Source: Fistulifera solaris (taxonomy: Eukaryota > Bacillariophyta > Bacillariophyceae > Naviculales > Stauroneidaceae). Taken from it: a DNA stretch of 64,000 bases. Under the pieces are notes generated by a model. The model had not been told where the DNA came from. It worked only from the letters and a program-made list of their open reading frames with translations, and did no database searches. The stretch lies in NCBI GenBank assembly GCA_030295235.1, contig AP026133.1, forward strand, positions 62,001-126,000. Direction: 5' to 3'. This document shows, piece after piece, positions 32,074 to 43,542 of this stretch; position 1 is the stretch's first letter, and each line of letters starts with the position of its first letter. The translations under genes were made by a program, and so were the position numbers.

Positions 32074-34515
32074 TTACCATGTCACACACTGCATCGCGGA
32101 ACCGTTCTGTTTGCATTTGTAACCGGCATTGCAGCAGCCATTCGCGACCGTGCAGGGCTGCCAGTTACCACCACAAGCCAATTGCTTCGGTTGGCACTGG
32201 CCGTTGCGGCATTCAAAGCCACTGTTGGCACAGCAATTGTCTTTAGCGCCACATTGTTGATAATCGCCACCACACGCCGGTTTGCACGTCTTGGTGGCGG
32301 CTTCGCAGGCAAATTTGGGATCGGAGCAGCCGAGCATACCGCACATGCCGTAGTTGTTGCCGTACGAGGGACGGCAAACACCATCGACTTCGCAAGAAAA
32401 GGTATTGTCGCAACATTTACCGCTGGATGCACAGCTTTGATACGCCGATCCGCACGTTGCTTCGGGTTGGCACGTGCCGTTTTGACATGTGTAACCGCTG
32501 TTGCAGCATTTGCGATCAGCACTGCATTGTCCGCCGTTCGCGGCACACGTCGGTTGGCATTGACTGTTGCCGTTGGTGACCACGCAAGCTTGAGGAACTT
32601 GATCTTGGCAACAGCCGACAAATTTACAGCTTTGCCAAGTCGCTGCACACGTGGGCAAGTCCATGCATGTCTTCATGCCGTTGTCGTCGACACACGTCAA
32701 ACCACCGCAGCAGGCAAAGTCTTCACTGCATTGTTGTCCTTGGTTCTGGCAGACTGCTGTGCTCTTGCATGTACTCATTCCGGTGTACTGATTTTGGAAG
32801 CACTTGGTACCTTCACAGCATTCACCCAAAGCACAAGTTTCGTGTTCGGGGACGCATGTCGGGATAGCGCGGCACTGTTTGTTGCCACCGCCCATGTCCT
32901 TGCATTCCAAACTGTCGCAGCAATCATCTGACATTTCGCACGTACGAAATTCGGGGTAGCACTTTTCGATGACGCGGCATTGCTTGGGGCCATCACTTTC
33001 CGAAATGCAGGACATGCCGCTGCAGCAATCCGCCTCGCTTTGACAGAGGTTCCATTCGTCAAAACAAGCGGGCTTTTGGGCCAGACATTGGTGCGTAAAG
33101 CCGACCGAGTAGCATTGGAATCCAGCACAGCAGTTGGCGTCGGAAGTGCACAAACCGAATTCGTTGTTGCACGTGGCAGTGGTAGCGGCGGCGGCGCGGC
33201 CATCGTTCGAGGCGGTTGCTTGTTGAATACCAATGAGAGCGGTATCAATGATGCAGGTGATTTCATCGTTACAGGCTTTCTTGATCGCCGGACTGACATC
33301 CTTGAGGAACTGATCGAGCGTGTTACCGAATGGGAGCTCGCAGTGACGAATGTCGTCTTGATAATCAACTCCCTCCGTAAATGTAAAGAGCGATTCGCGT
33401 TCGTCGATGCACCAGTTTTTAACGCAATACTCGTAACCATCTTGACGCAAGCGCGCGTTGATATCCGAGGGAACCGGAAGGGGCTTGCCATCACGATCCA
33501 TCCAGTCGTTCATGGGGTTGCCATCGGCGTCACCCCACAATCCGAGGAAGGTATCCACGTCGGGAACCCATCCGTACATGTCAAAGAAGCATCCGTTGTC
33601 AGCGTAGTGCACGTTGGCCTCGACCTTGAAACCGGTGGCGGGATACACAATGTTGATGCGGCTTCCGGAGAATTCGAGAACAACATCATCGGAACCAGTT
33701 CCGTCGGCAACTTCGCGCTTGACACCGTCTACGAAAAAGAGCATTTTGCAACCGTAATCGACCGTGTTGCTGTTTCCAGTAAAGGTGGTATCTTTAAAGG
33801 GGAAACTGATTTCAACTTTGGGAACTGGGCCTTCGTCTTGCATGACAATACCTTTGATACTCGACCAAGCCCATCCCGGTCCGGAAACACCGGGCAAGAA
33901 GCGGAATCGGGCTTGAATTTGACGGCGAGTGACGGCTGACTTCATCAAAATGAATTCACCACCGGCTTGGCAATCAAAACCGAGACCATCGTACGTTTGC
34001 ACGTGTCTGCGTGTCAGACGATGTGAGATAAGGGGGCGAGAAATGAGAGACAAAACAACCCGTTTTTTCCGGTACTTACGGGTCACCCCAACTTCCAGCG
34101 AATTCCAAATTCGATTTGCCCAAAGTAATCATGTTATCAGGTTCATCAGCCTTGGTAGGAGGCAAGGTGGGTTCCGTAACGGAATTACCCGGATCATAGA
34201 GACGAGTATCGACGGTTTGGACTTGACATTCCGCGTTTCCAGTGGACGTTTCGGCACAGACAAGGTCATCACAGCATCCCATACCGGAACTGCAATCATA
34301 CCATTCAGGGAGACAGGAAGGAGGCGGCTGGCACTTTTTGAAGAAGTTGTATCCAAAGCACGCAAAACCATCACAGCATCCGTCTTGATTAACGAGACAA
34401 GAGCCATTCTCAGCGATGCACAAGGGGTTCGTGACATCTTCATCGCATTCCTTCAACGCGTGGATGGCAGAAGGAGCCAGAGCGGATAAAGGAACACGCC
34501 AAACGACAATTTCAT
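32074..34515 (-). CDS. secreted vWD/GDPH-domain protein with 13 cysteine-knot-like repeats
   Basis: About 789 aa. Exons 34515-34080 and 34006-32074, 73-nt intron. ATG at 34515 gives a signal peptide once one base missing from the AAA run at 34488-34490 (plus strand) is allowed. Two six-Cys units precede a vWD domain that begins GDPHVQTYDGLGFDCQAGG, with the GDPH motif rebuilt exactly across the intron. Eleven more units follow, pattern C-x6-C-x(3-6)-CC-x(4-8)-C-x(3-11)-C; the ninth after vWD is degenerate. vWD/GDPH proteins with Cys-rich repeats have been reported from diatom adhesive material, so a role in secreted adhesive or matrix is plausible; this is inference. Spacing of the units resembles inhibitor-knot folds. 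Confidence 0.85.
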
Positions 34516-35826
34516 GTTGGTGTTTGGTGGTCAAAGGATTTAAAAATAAATGATTTTTATGAAGGGAAAGAGATCTCGATGGGTAAAAAGCTTCCCAGTG
34601 AGCTACACAACGCAGTCATTATCTCATTTTCGGATTAACACAAAGAGTACTATGATATTGTCCGCAAAAGCAACTGTTTAGAACTACGACTAACTCAGTA
34701 GAAGACAGTCTGATGAAAGTGTTCAGCTGGATTCGCCTAGCCCAAACCTCTTTACGTAGTACATGTAATGTTATTGTCAATCAAACGAATGACCGAATCT
34801 ATTCTTAGAATTTCGGCTGCGGTGTTTGCCGCGGGCCGCGGCCACGTAAATTTTTGGTATCTCCTCTACAAATTACGAAAGTGGCCAGCGACATCGACAA
34901 GTCGACAATAAAACTCCGAAAGGGAAGGGGGCTATTCAACCGCAAAGATGGAGAACTATCCGTGAATCAGAACTCGGGGCGTCGTTGTTTAGTGGATTTC
35001 TATGCCAGAGAAGCGTAAGACATCGGACTTTTGCAAATGGAATCTGGACCCTGTTCCGTTTGTACTGTACTTTCAGACTCGAGCTGGGACTGTCTCATTT
35101 TCTAAGGGCGCTGTTCCTGTAGCTCTCTTTAGAGGCCCTAGACCTAGACTTAGGCTTGAAGCTCTAGTTAGCTACTAGACTTTACCTCCGGCGATCGGCG
35201 TCTACGAGTAAACAACAAAAAGAGATCAAAAAAAAGGTAATGAAAAGACTACAGCTTGAATCTGTCTTCGCAAGAAACCGCCAAGAACGGCAAACCTCGT
35301 AAACACAATAGGCTAACGTACCGGTACCTGGTAGTCATTACAAGTGCTGTATGTAGGACAAAAACGAATCTAATTGCTAGATTACCAGTAACGTTCTAAT
35401 TTCCAATTCAATCCGTAGCTTCTACAGAGTCGCTTTAAAAACTACCCTTTACTATTATTTTTGATCAAATCATCGCCCTGACCACAAGCTCAAAGGTTTT
35501 CTTCGTAACATTACAGCCAACACGGGTTGACAGCTTACTTTTGCCTTTAGACTCCAGAGATACCCATGAGGTTAGGCGCGTTGTTTCTCGCTCGTTTCCC
35601 TTCACTGGACTAAAGTACTGGTATTTCTTTCCACTGTTCCTATCTTTTGTGTTTGTACAAGGACCGAGAACAGCAATGATACTTGATATAACATAAAACA
35701 ACAATATTAACAAATGTTTTAGTCATCATGGAGTCGTTGCTATGATGAATCCTTGTTTCGTAGAACTGGGTTCCTTGCTCCAAAATATCCGCTTGTTGTT
35801 CCTCTCTATGATGCCTCACCAATGTG
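34516..35826. other. 1.3-kb gap, no gene recognised
   Basis: Upstream of the vWD gene. Contains a GC palindrome GCCGCGGGCCGCGGCC (about 34828-34845) and a GTACC tract (35318-35334). Open frames are short and incoherent. Confidence 0.4.
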
Positions 35827-36333
35827 TCATCTCGGTCCGAACGGCCACCATTTCTGGTACGCCATCGATTGTTGCCTGGATTGTTGAATGGCCCGTACTT
35901 GTTCACGAGCCGCCCGCAATTCGTCTTTGGTGGCACCCCCTTGCTGTGCCAAGACTTCTCGAACGTACAAGGACAAGGCGGGTACCACTTTTGGTTGAGA
36001 ATACTTCTTATCGCGCAGGGATCGTTCTTCGATGTAGACCGCATTCCAGTCGAGCATTAAGGGAACGCCATTCCGCACCGCCGGATGATCGCCGAGGATC
36101 AATGGATGATGATACACCGAGACGGTCGAACAAAACGAGACAGATTTCTTTTTGTTGCCTGTCTTGATGGTATTATTGTGTGATGAAGTGCTGCTTAGGG
36201 AGGGTTCCAGCACGACTTCTTCTTGTTCATCCTCTTGTTGCTCCGAGACGGTCTCTTCCGTATGCGTGCGTTGTCGCTTCAAATCTGTCAATGTTTTCCG
36301 TCGGAGCCAACACAGATCGTTTGTTGCCTTCAT
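35827..36333 (-). CDS. RVxF-motif protein, second family member
   Basis: 168 aa from ATG at 36333 (MKATNDLCWLRRKTL). The frame is open further upstream, but that part is not protein-like. A Glu-rich stretch precedes KKKSVSFCSTVSV, an RVxF-like phosphatase-1 docking site, then YHHPLILGDHPAVRNGVPL and LDWNAVYIEERSL, followed by a charged helix (ATKDELRAAREQVRAIQQSR) and a Trp-rich end. The order and spacing of motif, H-x-LILGDHP-x-V, G-x-PL and LDW match the gene at 7299-7719. Cytosolic or nuclear by absence of targeting signals. The regulatory role is inferred from the motif. Confidence 0.65.
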   Translation of the reverse strand: MKATNDLCWLRRKTLTDLKRQRTHTEETVSEQQEDEQEEVVLEPSLSSTSSHNNTIKTGNKKKSVSFCSTVSVYHHPLILGDHPAVRNGVPLMLDWNAVYIEERSLRDKKYSQPKVVPALSLYVREVLAQQGGATKDELRAAREQVRAIQQSRQQSMAYQKWWPFGPR

Positions 36334-37099
36334 GCTATTTGTGCTTTGAGCAGATTTTTGTGCTGTATCATCGATTAATATGGAAATTGATTTGTTGAGA
36401 AAGGTTATTAACATCGTGTGCACGCCGCGTGTTTTGCGGGCTCGATGGCTTTGGACTTCGGGACGTTTGGTTCTCGATGCTTCCAAAATGCGGACACGCG
36501 AGGTGCGAGGTCCGCAGGAAGTCAAAAGATACGATGACGTTGAACGAGGCTGGCTTTCTCGCAGCACAATAAGCATGAGAGATATCACGATAATAGTGGT
36601 TAAACTACTTTGATGATATATTTAGCTTGTGTTACCACCTAAAAATGAAATTTTGATTGACGTTGTGTCTAAGTAACGATACCGTGCCAATTGTACTGAG
36701 AAATGATTAGGTACATGAACTACTTTTGCATTTAGTGTCTTTGGTCGTGGAACGGAATACAAAACCAGAAATCGTGCAAGCGGCAAACCACACGGATCAG
36801 ATGTCCGGTTCACGTACACTATCATTCTAGAGAGCAGTCTTTAAAGTCACACTGCGTCTTCTGCGGCTTCGAGGCGTCGCGAGGGAGATACGTAGGAGGC
36901 GCCTGCCTTATTCTTTTAAATGAAGGAAACATGACATGCTAAGATCTTTTCAAAATATGACGCTTCATGCCGAGCTTTTGGATTGACAGAGACAGTTACA
37001 TCACTTCATTGTTGGAAAAAGCACTTGTGCGTCCGAGTTCTCGTCGTGATGGATAAAGTCTCGTTAGGAGAGTATAAGGCGCTGTCTGGTCTATCTTAT
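36334..37099. other. intergenic, no gene recognised
   Basis: Upstream region of the RVxF gene. Nothing else supportable. Confidence 0.35.
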
Positions 37100-37812
37100 T
37101 TAAGCTCCCGCTTCCGCCTTACGTTTAGCTGAACAAAGCAGCAAAGTCTCTGAGATATTTTTGTTCCGGCTGTGCAATCGAAGAATATAGTTATTGTAAG
37201 CATGAAGCTCGATACCTCCTACCAGTGCAAGTGCTATGTGTCTTAGCTCATGCCAATGAATAGGTGCGTACATCAATGACTGACAAGCAGCATCCATCTG
37301 CGGTTTCTCCGAACCCCCATGATCCACGGCAACACTAATTAGGATTGCTTCTCTTGGGCGTCACTGCATTGCATTCGGACTGGAATGTTCCCCATGACTC
37401 GTGCCGCTAGGCGGATGCCATACAATGCTTGTAGAACAATTCCAGTCCCCATGTGTTGCACCATTCAATTCGAAACAATACACCACGAGTGATGATTCAT
37501 TCCGATGATATTTCACGTCACGACAGAGGGCATTTCCTTTTCATAAGGCATGATACAAGAGTTTCACCATATTCTCTTGTTGATACACAATGTCGAGGAC
37601 GTCATCATTTGTTGAAGTAAAATTTAGGTCCTGCGGGGATGTACGTTTTTTTTGCTTTTTTGTTCGAGATTTCCTGTAACGATTCTGTTTTCTTCGTGTT
37701 CATTGTAGAGTCCGGAGTCTTCAAAGGAACAACATGGTTGCAAGCCATCAAAGCTTCGCACAGAATAGAAACCATGAAACAAAAGGATATACAAAGAAAA
37801 CCGTGATGTCAT
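37100..37812 (-). pseudogene. possible decayed gene with in-frame TGA codons
   Basis: From about 37600 to 37100 one minus-strand frame reads protein-like sequence (TSTNDDVLDIVYQQENMVK, GNALCRDVKYHRNESSLVV, then DAACQSLMYAPIHWHELRH, ALVGGIELHAYNNYILRL) but is crossed by two stops, both TGA, near 37542 and 37364. Upstream, past an eight-base A run that could hide a frame break, ATG at 37812 gives MTSRFSLYILLFHGFYSVRS, a signal-like start. No family recognised. It may be a relic, or damaged by the same sequence problems as other genes here. Confidence 0.35.
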
Positions 37813-38303
37813 GATTTTTTCACGTAACGTGGGGTAGAGTCAATAATGACTGCATTGGGAAATGTCTCCTTCTTCACTTCATGCAAGCAGCCATCAGAAC
37901 TCAATTTGATACCAGGTGACGAGTAAGAGAGAATAACCATCGACTTCCTTTCGATCAAATGAAAGCTTTGAATAAGACAAAATAGGAAGGAGTAAACAAG
38001 ATGGTAAGAACAGAAGAATTAGGCTTCTGCATGCGATGCGATGGCAGTGCACACGAGAAACGCAAAGGAAAAGATAAATACAGGAATTAACTAGTCATCA
38101 GTCATCTTTATTGTGTACCTCTCCGACCTTGTTTGTGAAGCCTTCTGCAGCGTAAGGAGTCGGACCGTCATTAATGTTTATAATGGGAAAAATCATCGTT
38201 GTGAACCGAACTAAAGCGAGCGTTCTTGCTCCAATTCATTGCTTTGATTTGTATGTGACGTTTCTATTAGAGGTGATGAAAGATCTGATTCAGCTAGACG
38301 CTC
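37813..38303. other. intergenic, no gene recognised
   Basis: Lies downstream of the Dicer stop codon. AT-rich, no coherent frame. Confidence 0.35.
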
Positions 38304-41300
38304 TCAAACATCAGTTACTGTTTCTGCTGTTTCAGAAATCCCGTCATTTGATCCTTTGGCTATCCATTCTGTTTGCTTCGAATCGCCTGCAGCTGTTGTA
38401 TCCAAGACTTGTCTTTTTCCAGAATCGACAAAAGCAAAGCGCCAAGCACGATGAGTCGCGGCGGGCGGATGATCGGCGGCACACGTCAATACAGGGAATC
38501 CACAGAGTGAAATGGTAGCAACCGCACTCACACCAAAAGTCTCTTGTCCATCCCCATCATCATCATCACCTTCGTCAGCATCACGTAATTTTATTGATAT
38601 CTTTGCCACAGCTCCTAAAAGTTCCAACAGTTCTTGTTGCGGGTGTTGGATCTGATCCTCATTTCCAATGACCGTTTAGAGAATAGGATGCAACACTTCT
38701 TGCTCGCGTGCACTCCGGCCGTACATCCTCCATCAACAAAGATGGCTCAACACGGCTTCGACTATATCTGCCAAGGCCTTGGGAGGCTGCGTGCTCCAAA
38801 TACCGCGATTCTCCCGGTTTACGCTGGCCCAATATGCTTCAATACGACCCGGTAAGGTGGCATCGTGATGACGCAGGTAACGGTGCCATCCCATCCGGCA
38901 GGCCAGAAACGCCAAAGTCGAATTGCAAACAAACTGTTTTTCAAAATTCACCATGTCGCCCGACCGACATACCATCCTCCTTCGTGTCACTGTATTGATC
39001 AAAGATCCACAACCGGGCCGTAGCGACAAGACAGCATCACCGATCCACTCCAAGCGTTCGTAGGCCGGCGACATGCACGTCCAAACATGTGGGATGTGTG
39101 AAGGCTTCGAGCAATAAAGCAGGGCGTCACGAAGCGCAATATAACCAGTCTCTTGCGATATAGTCTGTTCCAACAATGCAGAAGCAAATCGCGTTCCATT
39201 CATGACTTCGGTTATGCGATATGGAAGGATCCCATTCTAACGTCAAACCCAGTTCATCGGCCACGCCGGACGGGCGGCTTGATAACCACCACAACGCACA
39301 TAAACCCGAGTATAGCTTCTATCACATCGGCTAAAATCTTGCCACGGGGTGCCTTGATATTACTTTTTGTGCTAGAACTTTCACTGAATACCAACTTCAT
39401 GACGTGCACGGTGTCCATCGACCACGCCAAGTTCGGAGGTGAACAGAAATCGATCGATGGACAGCATAATGCAAGCTTCTTCCAAACGATCGTTGCAACA
39501 CAATGCGGATCGAATCACATCCAAATCTCCTTCGTGAAAGCCACGCATCCACGGTCGGAGGTGTGGAGATCGGAGACAGACATCCGTCAATACCAATTGT
39601 AAGACTGCATCACCCAACCATTCCCAGCGTTCATAATTTTCTTCAGCCCACACAACTAGCGGCTGTCAAAAGAGTGGCAATCTCAGTGTCTGTACTGTGC
39701 TCTTCAAGGCATTGGGCCAAAAGGGAAGATGCTTGCGACAATGCTCAACAAATGCCCGTGTAATTTGTATTCGCTCCAGGAAGTACAAGCATTGCGGTAA
39801 CAACAACGCCTCAAGATACAAAGCAGCGTCTGCCAGGGGGAGCTTCGCTGAATATACATTTCGGAAGCATTCGTCCTTTCAAAAAAGGGCAGATGGGAAC
39901 CTTAGATTGATTGTCATTTGAGTGGGTCGCTCCCTCACATGAACCGCGATTTTTATGCAAGATAGTGATAGGAAGTTGCCAACAGTATTGACAGAAGAAA
40001 GAATCATCTATGGCATCAACGTTTTTATCCGTCTGAAATCCACCACCATACACCAAAAAGACGCCTCATCGGATCATGATCCGGAATCCAGAGTCGAGGA
40101 CGGACGAGAGGTTGCACATTTGACACTTGCTGAGCCGCTGCTTTCAACTCAGCAGCATCACGCTTGCTTTCATTAATGATACTTTGCATGTACATCCACT
40201 CCAAGTTGTGCTGAGCATCTACGCAGCCCACCACATAGGGAGGAGTTATCATTGATTGGTTCAATTCAGCGGAGTTCAAAGACGCCATCCTTGGTCCGTT
40301 TCTTCCAGCGAGCATTAAAAAGAACTACAAAAATTCACGGAGAAGCCTGATCTGGCTTTTGGTACACTGAATCGGGCACCGCTTTTCATGGAACATGTCA
40401 ATCGACCAAACTGAGGATGGTCATGTTGCATGACGGACATCTCTTTAGGTTCCAGTAGCGGTTCGAAACATACTAAGGCCAAGGATCTACCGAAATTGCC
40501 AAGCGCTTTGCGCGTTTCATCTAGTCTCTCTCCTTCCATGCAAAGTATACCGATGTAGCACGTCGTTTTATCAGTCAAAGACGGCAGGGAAAACATTCTC
40601 GGTCTAGTTGCCACATTGTTCTTGTTCGGTCTTGGCTTGACGAAGGATAGGATCTTCTGGCGGAGTTCAGCTCTTGAAAACGGCAACAATCGATGAGACA
40701 ATAACCCATTCTTGTGCAAGCGAACACATGCGATCAATGCCAGCATCTTTTGCTTATCTTTTTTCGGCATGGCAAGAGTCGATTCGGGAAGCGAGATGGA
40801 CCGCAAACCATTTCCAGCTCCACAGTATGCCGGCAGTGTGAGCTGGTTGCTCTGTTCGTCGAAGAAAGGCAAATATCGACTGCAAGGCGCGTTTTGATGA
40901 TCGTGTCACCCAGTCAATGGGCTGGCTCAGGGCAAAGCGATACAATAAAGACTTGGCCGAATTCAAAAAGACAGCACCGAAGTTCTGCCGTGTAGCTCCC
41001 ATTCGCGCAACACAAGTAGCTCTTCTGTGGTGAGCTCTTTGTTTTGCGTTACATCGAGAAAAGTCAAACCAGACAAACCGGCCGTGATATATCTCCTCTT
41101 GCTTCCTACTTTCATTTGCCACAGCATTCTGGATGCGCTTCTCCAGGCGGCTGGCTTGTTCTGTATTCAAACCAGTGACGTGATCATTTTCAAAGAAATA
41201 AAACTTGGCTCTTTTGTCGAGCTCGCCCTTTCATTTGAATGTAGCTCTTGATTGTCGTCAATGCATCAAACGCAATGACAAACGAACAGGCTTGTAAATC

Positions 41301-42880
41301 AACACCTTCTTCCACCACGGAAGTGGCCACCAGTACATTGAACGTTCCTTTCGCAAACCATCCAGCGTTTCTCGAATATTGTTTTTCTTCCTCTTTCATC
41401 AACTGCGTCTGTTGATTCATCTCTTCCTCGCGAAAGCTTGGCACCGGCACAAAACATTTGGCTTCCCGTACTTTTTCGAATCATACTGCAACATCGAATC
41501 AGGAGTTGATGCGGCATTCGTCCCTCCCAGCTCATGATGTCGTCTTCGGCATCCGCAAATTGACCATTTAATTTCTCATGATGGGCTTGCTGCAAGCCGT
41601 TCTTCTTTGTTGCTCATTCCAATGTTGAAAATACTGATCCAAAGCACAAGCCGTGATCCGACGCTGCACAAAGACGACCCCCACGGCATGCTTCGTGCGC
41701 GACAATTCTTGTTCCAGCAACTGTTTGAGGCATTGCAATTTGTGACTGATGCAATGAATTTCACGACATGCCGCCACAAGCTCCAAATACTGTTGTGCCG
41801 CTTGAAATTGGTCTCGTGTTTCGTGCTGATATTGATTCCGTTTCAATTGCAGTGATCGACAATACCATATCACCGGCAAAGGCCCCAAATCCACTTCTAA
41901 TTGTTCCAATTGTTTGAATTCTTTGAGACGCTCGGATGCAAATCGTCCGAGGGAATCCGGCAAAGGACTTTTCGCAACACCACTCGGCATCCGGTAAGAG
42001 ATGCAATGTTCGAACATTCCTGTTCATGAAAGCGACTGTCTTGATCATTCACCGGGGGTGCGACAATCTTGGCATCCATTTGGACTTCCAGTTGCCGTCA
42101 AGAATTGTGTCAATTGTTCTTCAGTATGATTGACTTTGACAGCAATCAAAGGCGAGGCTGTCAATCCCAACACGCGTGGTCTCTGATGTTGTGGTAACGT
42201 ATGATAATAATCGCGCAAAATCATCGCTGCACGGAGAATTCCCAATACAATGATGACATTCATCCAAGATCAATAAACTGACTTGCCCAAGAGAATACTG
42301 ATCGGGATAATGTCGCAACAAATCCAAATATCGCCCGTGAGTCGCCACCAAGATTTTACTTGAGGTTTCTTCCGTGACGCGATGCAACGTGATATACACG
42401 CCAATTGCACCTGGTCCAAATGCACACTCAAGACGGCATGTTGTTGCACCGCCAAGGCGACACTGGGCACCAAAAAGACCATGGATCGTTGTTGATTGAC
42501 ATAGTGTTGCAATAACAAAAGTGCAATCCACGTCTTCCCGGTACCGGTGCCTAAATGAACAATGATGTTTTCGTGTTTGGCACGTTCAAACAAACTGCGT
42601 TGATAGGAACGTGGATCGTGTGTGGTTTTCAAGAGAGAATTCATCCACTTGTCGTGTTCCGTGTCATCATCCAGTGTCGTGTGTTTGGTTTTCTTATTGA
42701 CGGACAGCACAGGATCGGCCGAACGATGTTTGATTTTCTCATTCATGATCTTTAACACTTTGTGCAAATTGTCTTCGACACTTTTTTGAATCTGAGAAAC
42801 ATCTTCCCGGCCGTCACTGAGGTTTCAAAGAGGAATTGTCGAACATCCTCATGTAACGAAAAATGTGGATGATGATTCAT
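38304..42880 (-). CDS. Dicer-type ribonuclease III (DECH helicase, DUF283, two RNase III domains)
   Basis: Cleaves long dsRNA into small RNAs. About 1,520 aa in at least eight reading-frame fragments (breaks near 42820, 42420, 42240, 42083, 42007, 41612, 41435 and 41210, with more downstream). Order: helicase motif [22 protein letters not shown] box [25 protein letters not shown]; helicase-C [32 protein letters not shown] and [14 protein letters not shown]; Dicer dimerisation/DUF283 fold [20 protein letters not shown]; about 340 residues that could hold platform/PAZ; RNase IIIa [19 protein letters not shown] with [15 protein letters not shown]; RNase IIIb [13 protein letters not shown] with [14 protein letters not shown]. 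Catalytic Glu/Asp of both RNase III centres are present. Start: ATG 42880 ([13 protein letters not shown]). Head to head with Argonaute. Frame breaks are mostly single bases and probably errors. Confidence 0.88.
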
Positions 42881-43542
42881 GATGCGTTTGTTTTGATGCT
42901 TTATTGACAATGAATGAATCACCGTGTGTACTTCAGTCAAGTAGGCTTACAGCAAAAGAGGAGAGTTGAAGAGGAGATGAAAGTCACTTGCTTCAGCTAG
43001 TAAATGATTCTTGACACAAGAGGAGAGAGAAATCACTCAAAAGATATGCACTCGAAGGGTACGCTCATAACGAAGTGTGATCTATTTCTTCCGCTTCATT
43101 GAAAATTTATCCTATTTTCTTGCCCCGAAGCAATACAAGTATCACCTTTCTCCTTTGCATACCGGTACCATTATTATCCTCATTCAAAAAAAAAAGTTGG
43201 TTGTTTATTGTCCTCGCGTTTTCGTGTTTTATTTATTTCTATTATTTTATACTGGTACAGCGAACGTTGTTGATTGGAGGATGAATATTCGCAGTGGTGT
43301 GGTACTTGTATCTAGGAGAGTTTTGATTGGTGGATGAAATTTTCAAGTGGTATGGTTTTGAATGTACGAAGGTCCACAACCGGGACACGATTGAAACAAA
43401 ACACGCGACAATATTCATAAAAGACGCGACATAGCAACCTTTGCAGCAACAACAAATCTTCCATTTCTTTGTCAATTTGCAAGATCCATCCATACGATAA
43501 TAATAATCATTTGATTCAACTACCAATAAACTCTTTACGAAC
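42881..43542. promoter_or_regulatory. shared upstream region of the Dicer and Argonaute genes
   Basis: 662 bp between the two start codons, which face away from each other. Contains a GTACC palindrome (about 43158-43170), an A run and CT-rich leader on the Argonaute side. Two near-copies of GATTGGWGGATGAAWWTTC with flanking TGG occur at about 43270-43345. Any promoter here is likely bidirectional (inference from layout). Confidence 0.5.

Noticed and set aside
32020-32075. GGGTTTGATTCCC, similar to a tRNA B box
   Set aside because: Flanking bases do not form a T-arm or acceptor stem, and no anticodon arm could be built.
37100-37812. A selenoprotein with two Sec codons
   Set aside because: No SECIS-like hairpin or selenoprotein family pattern seen; kept only as a possible relic.
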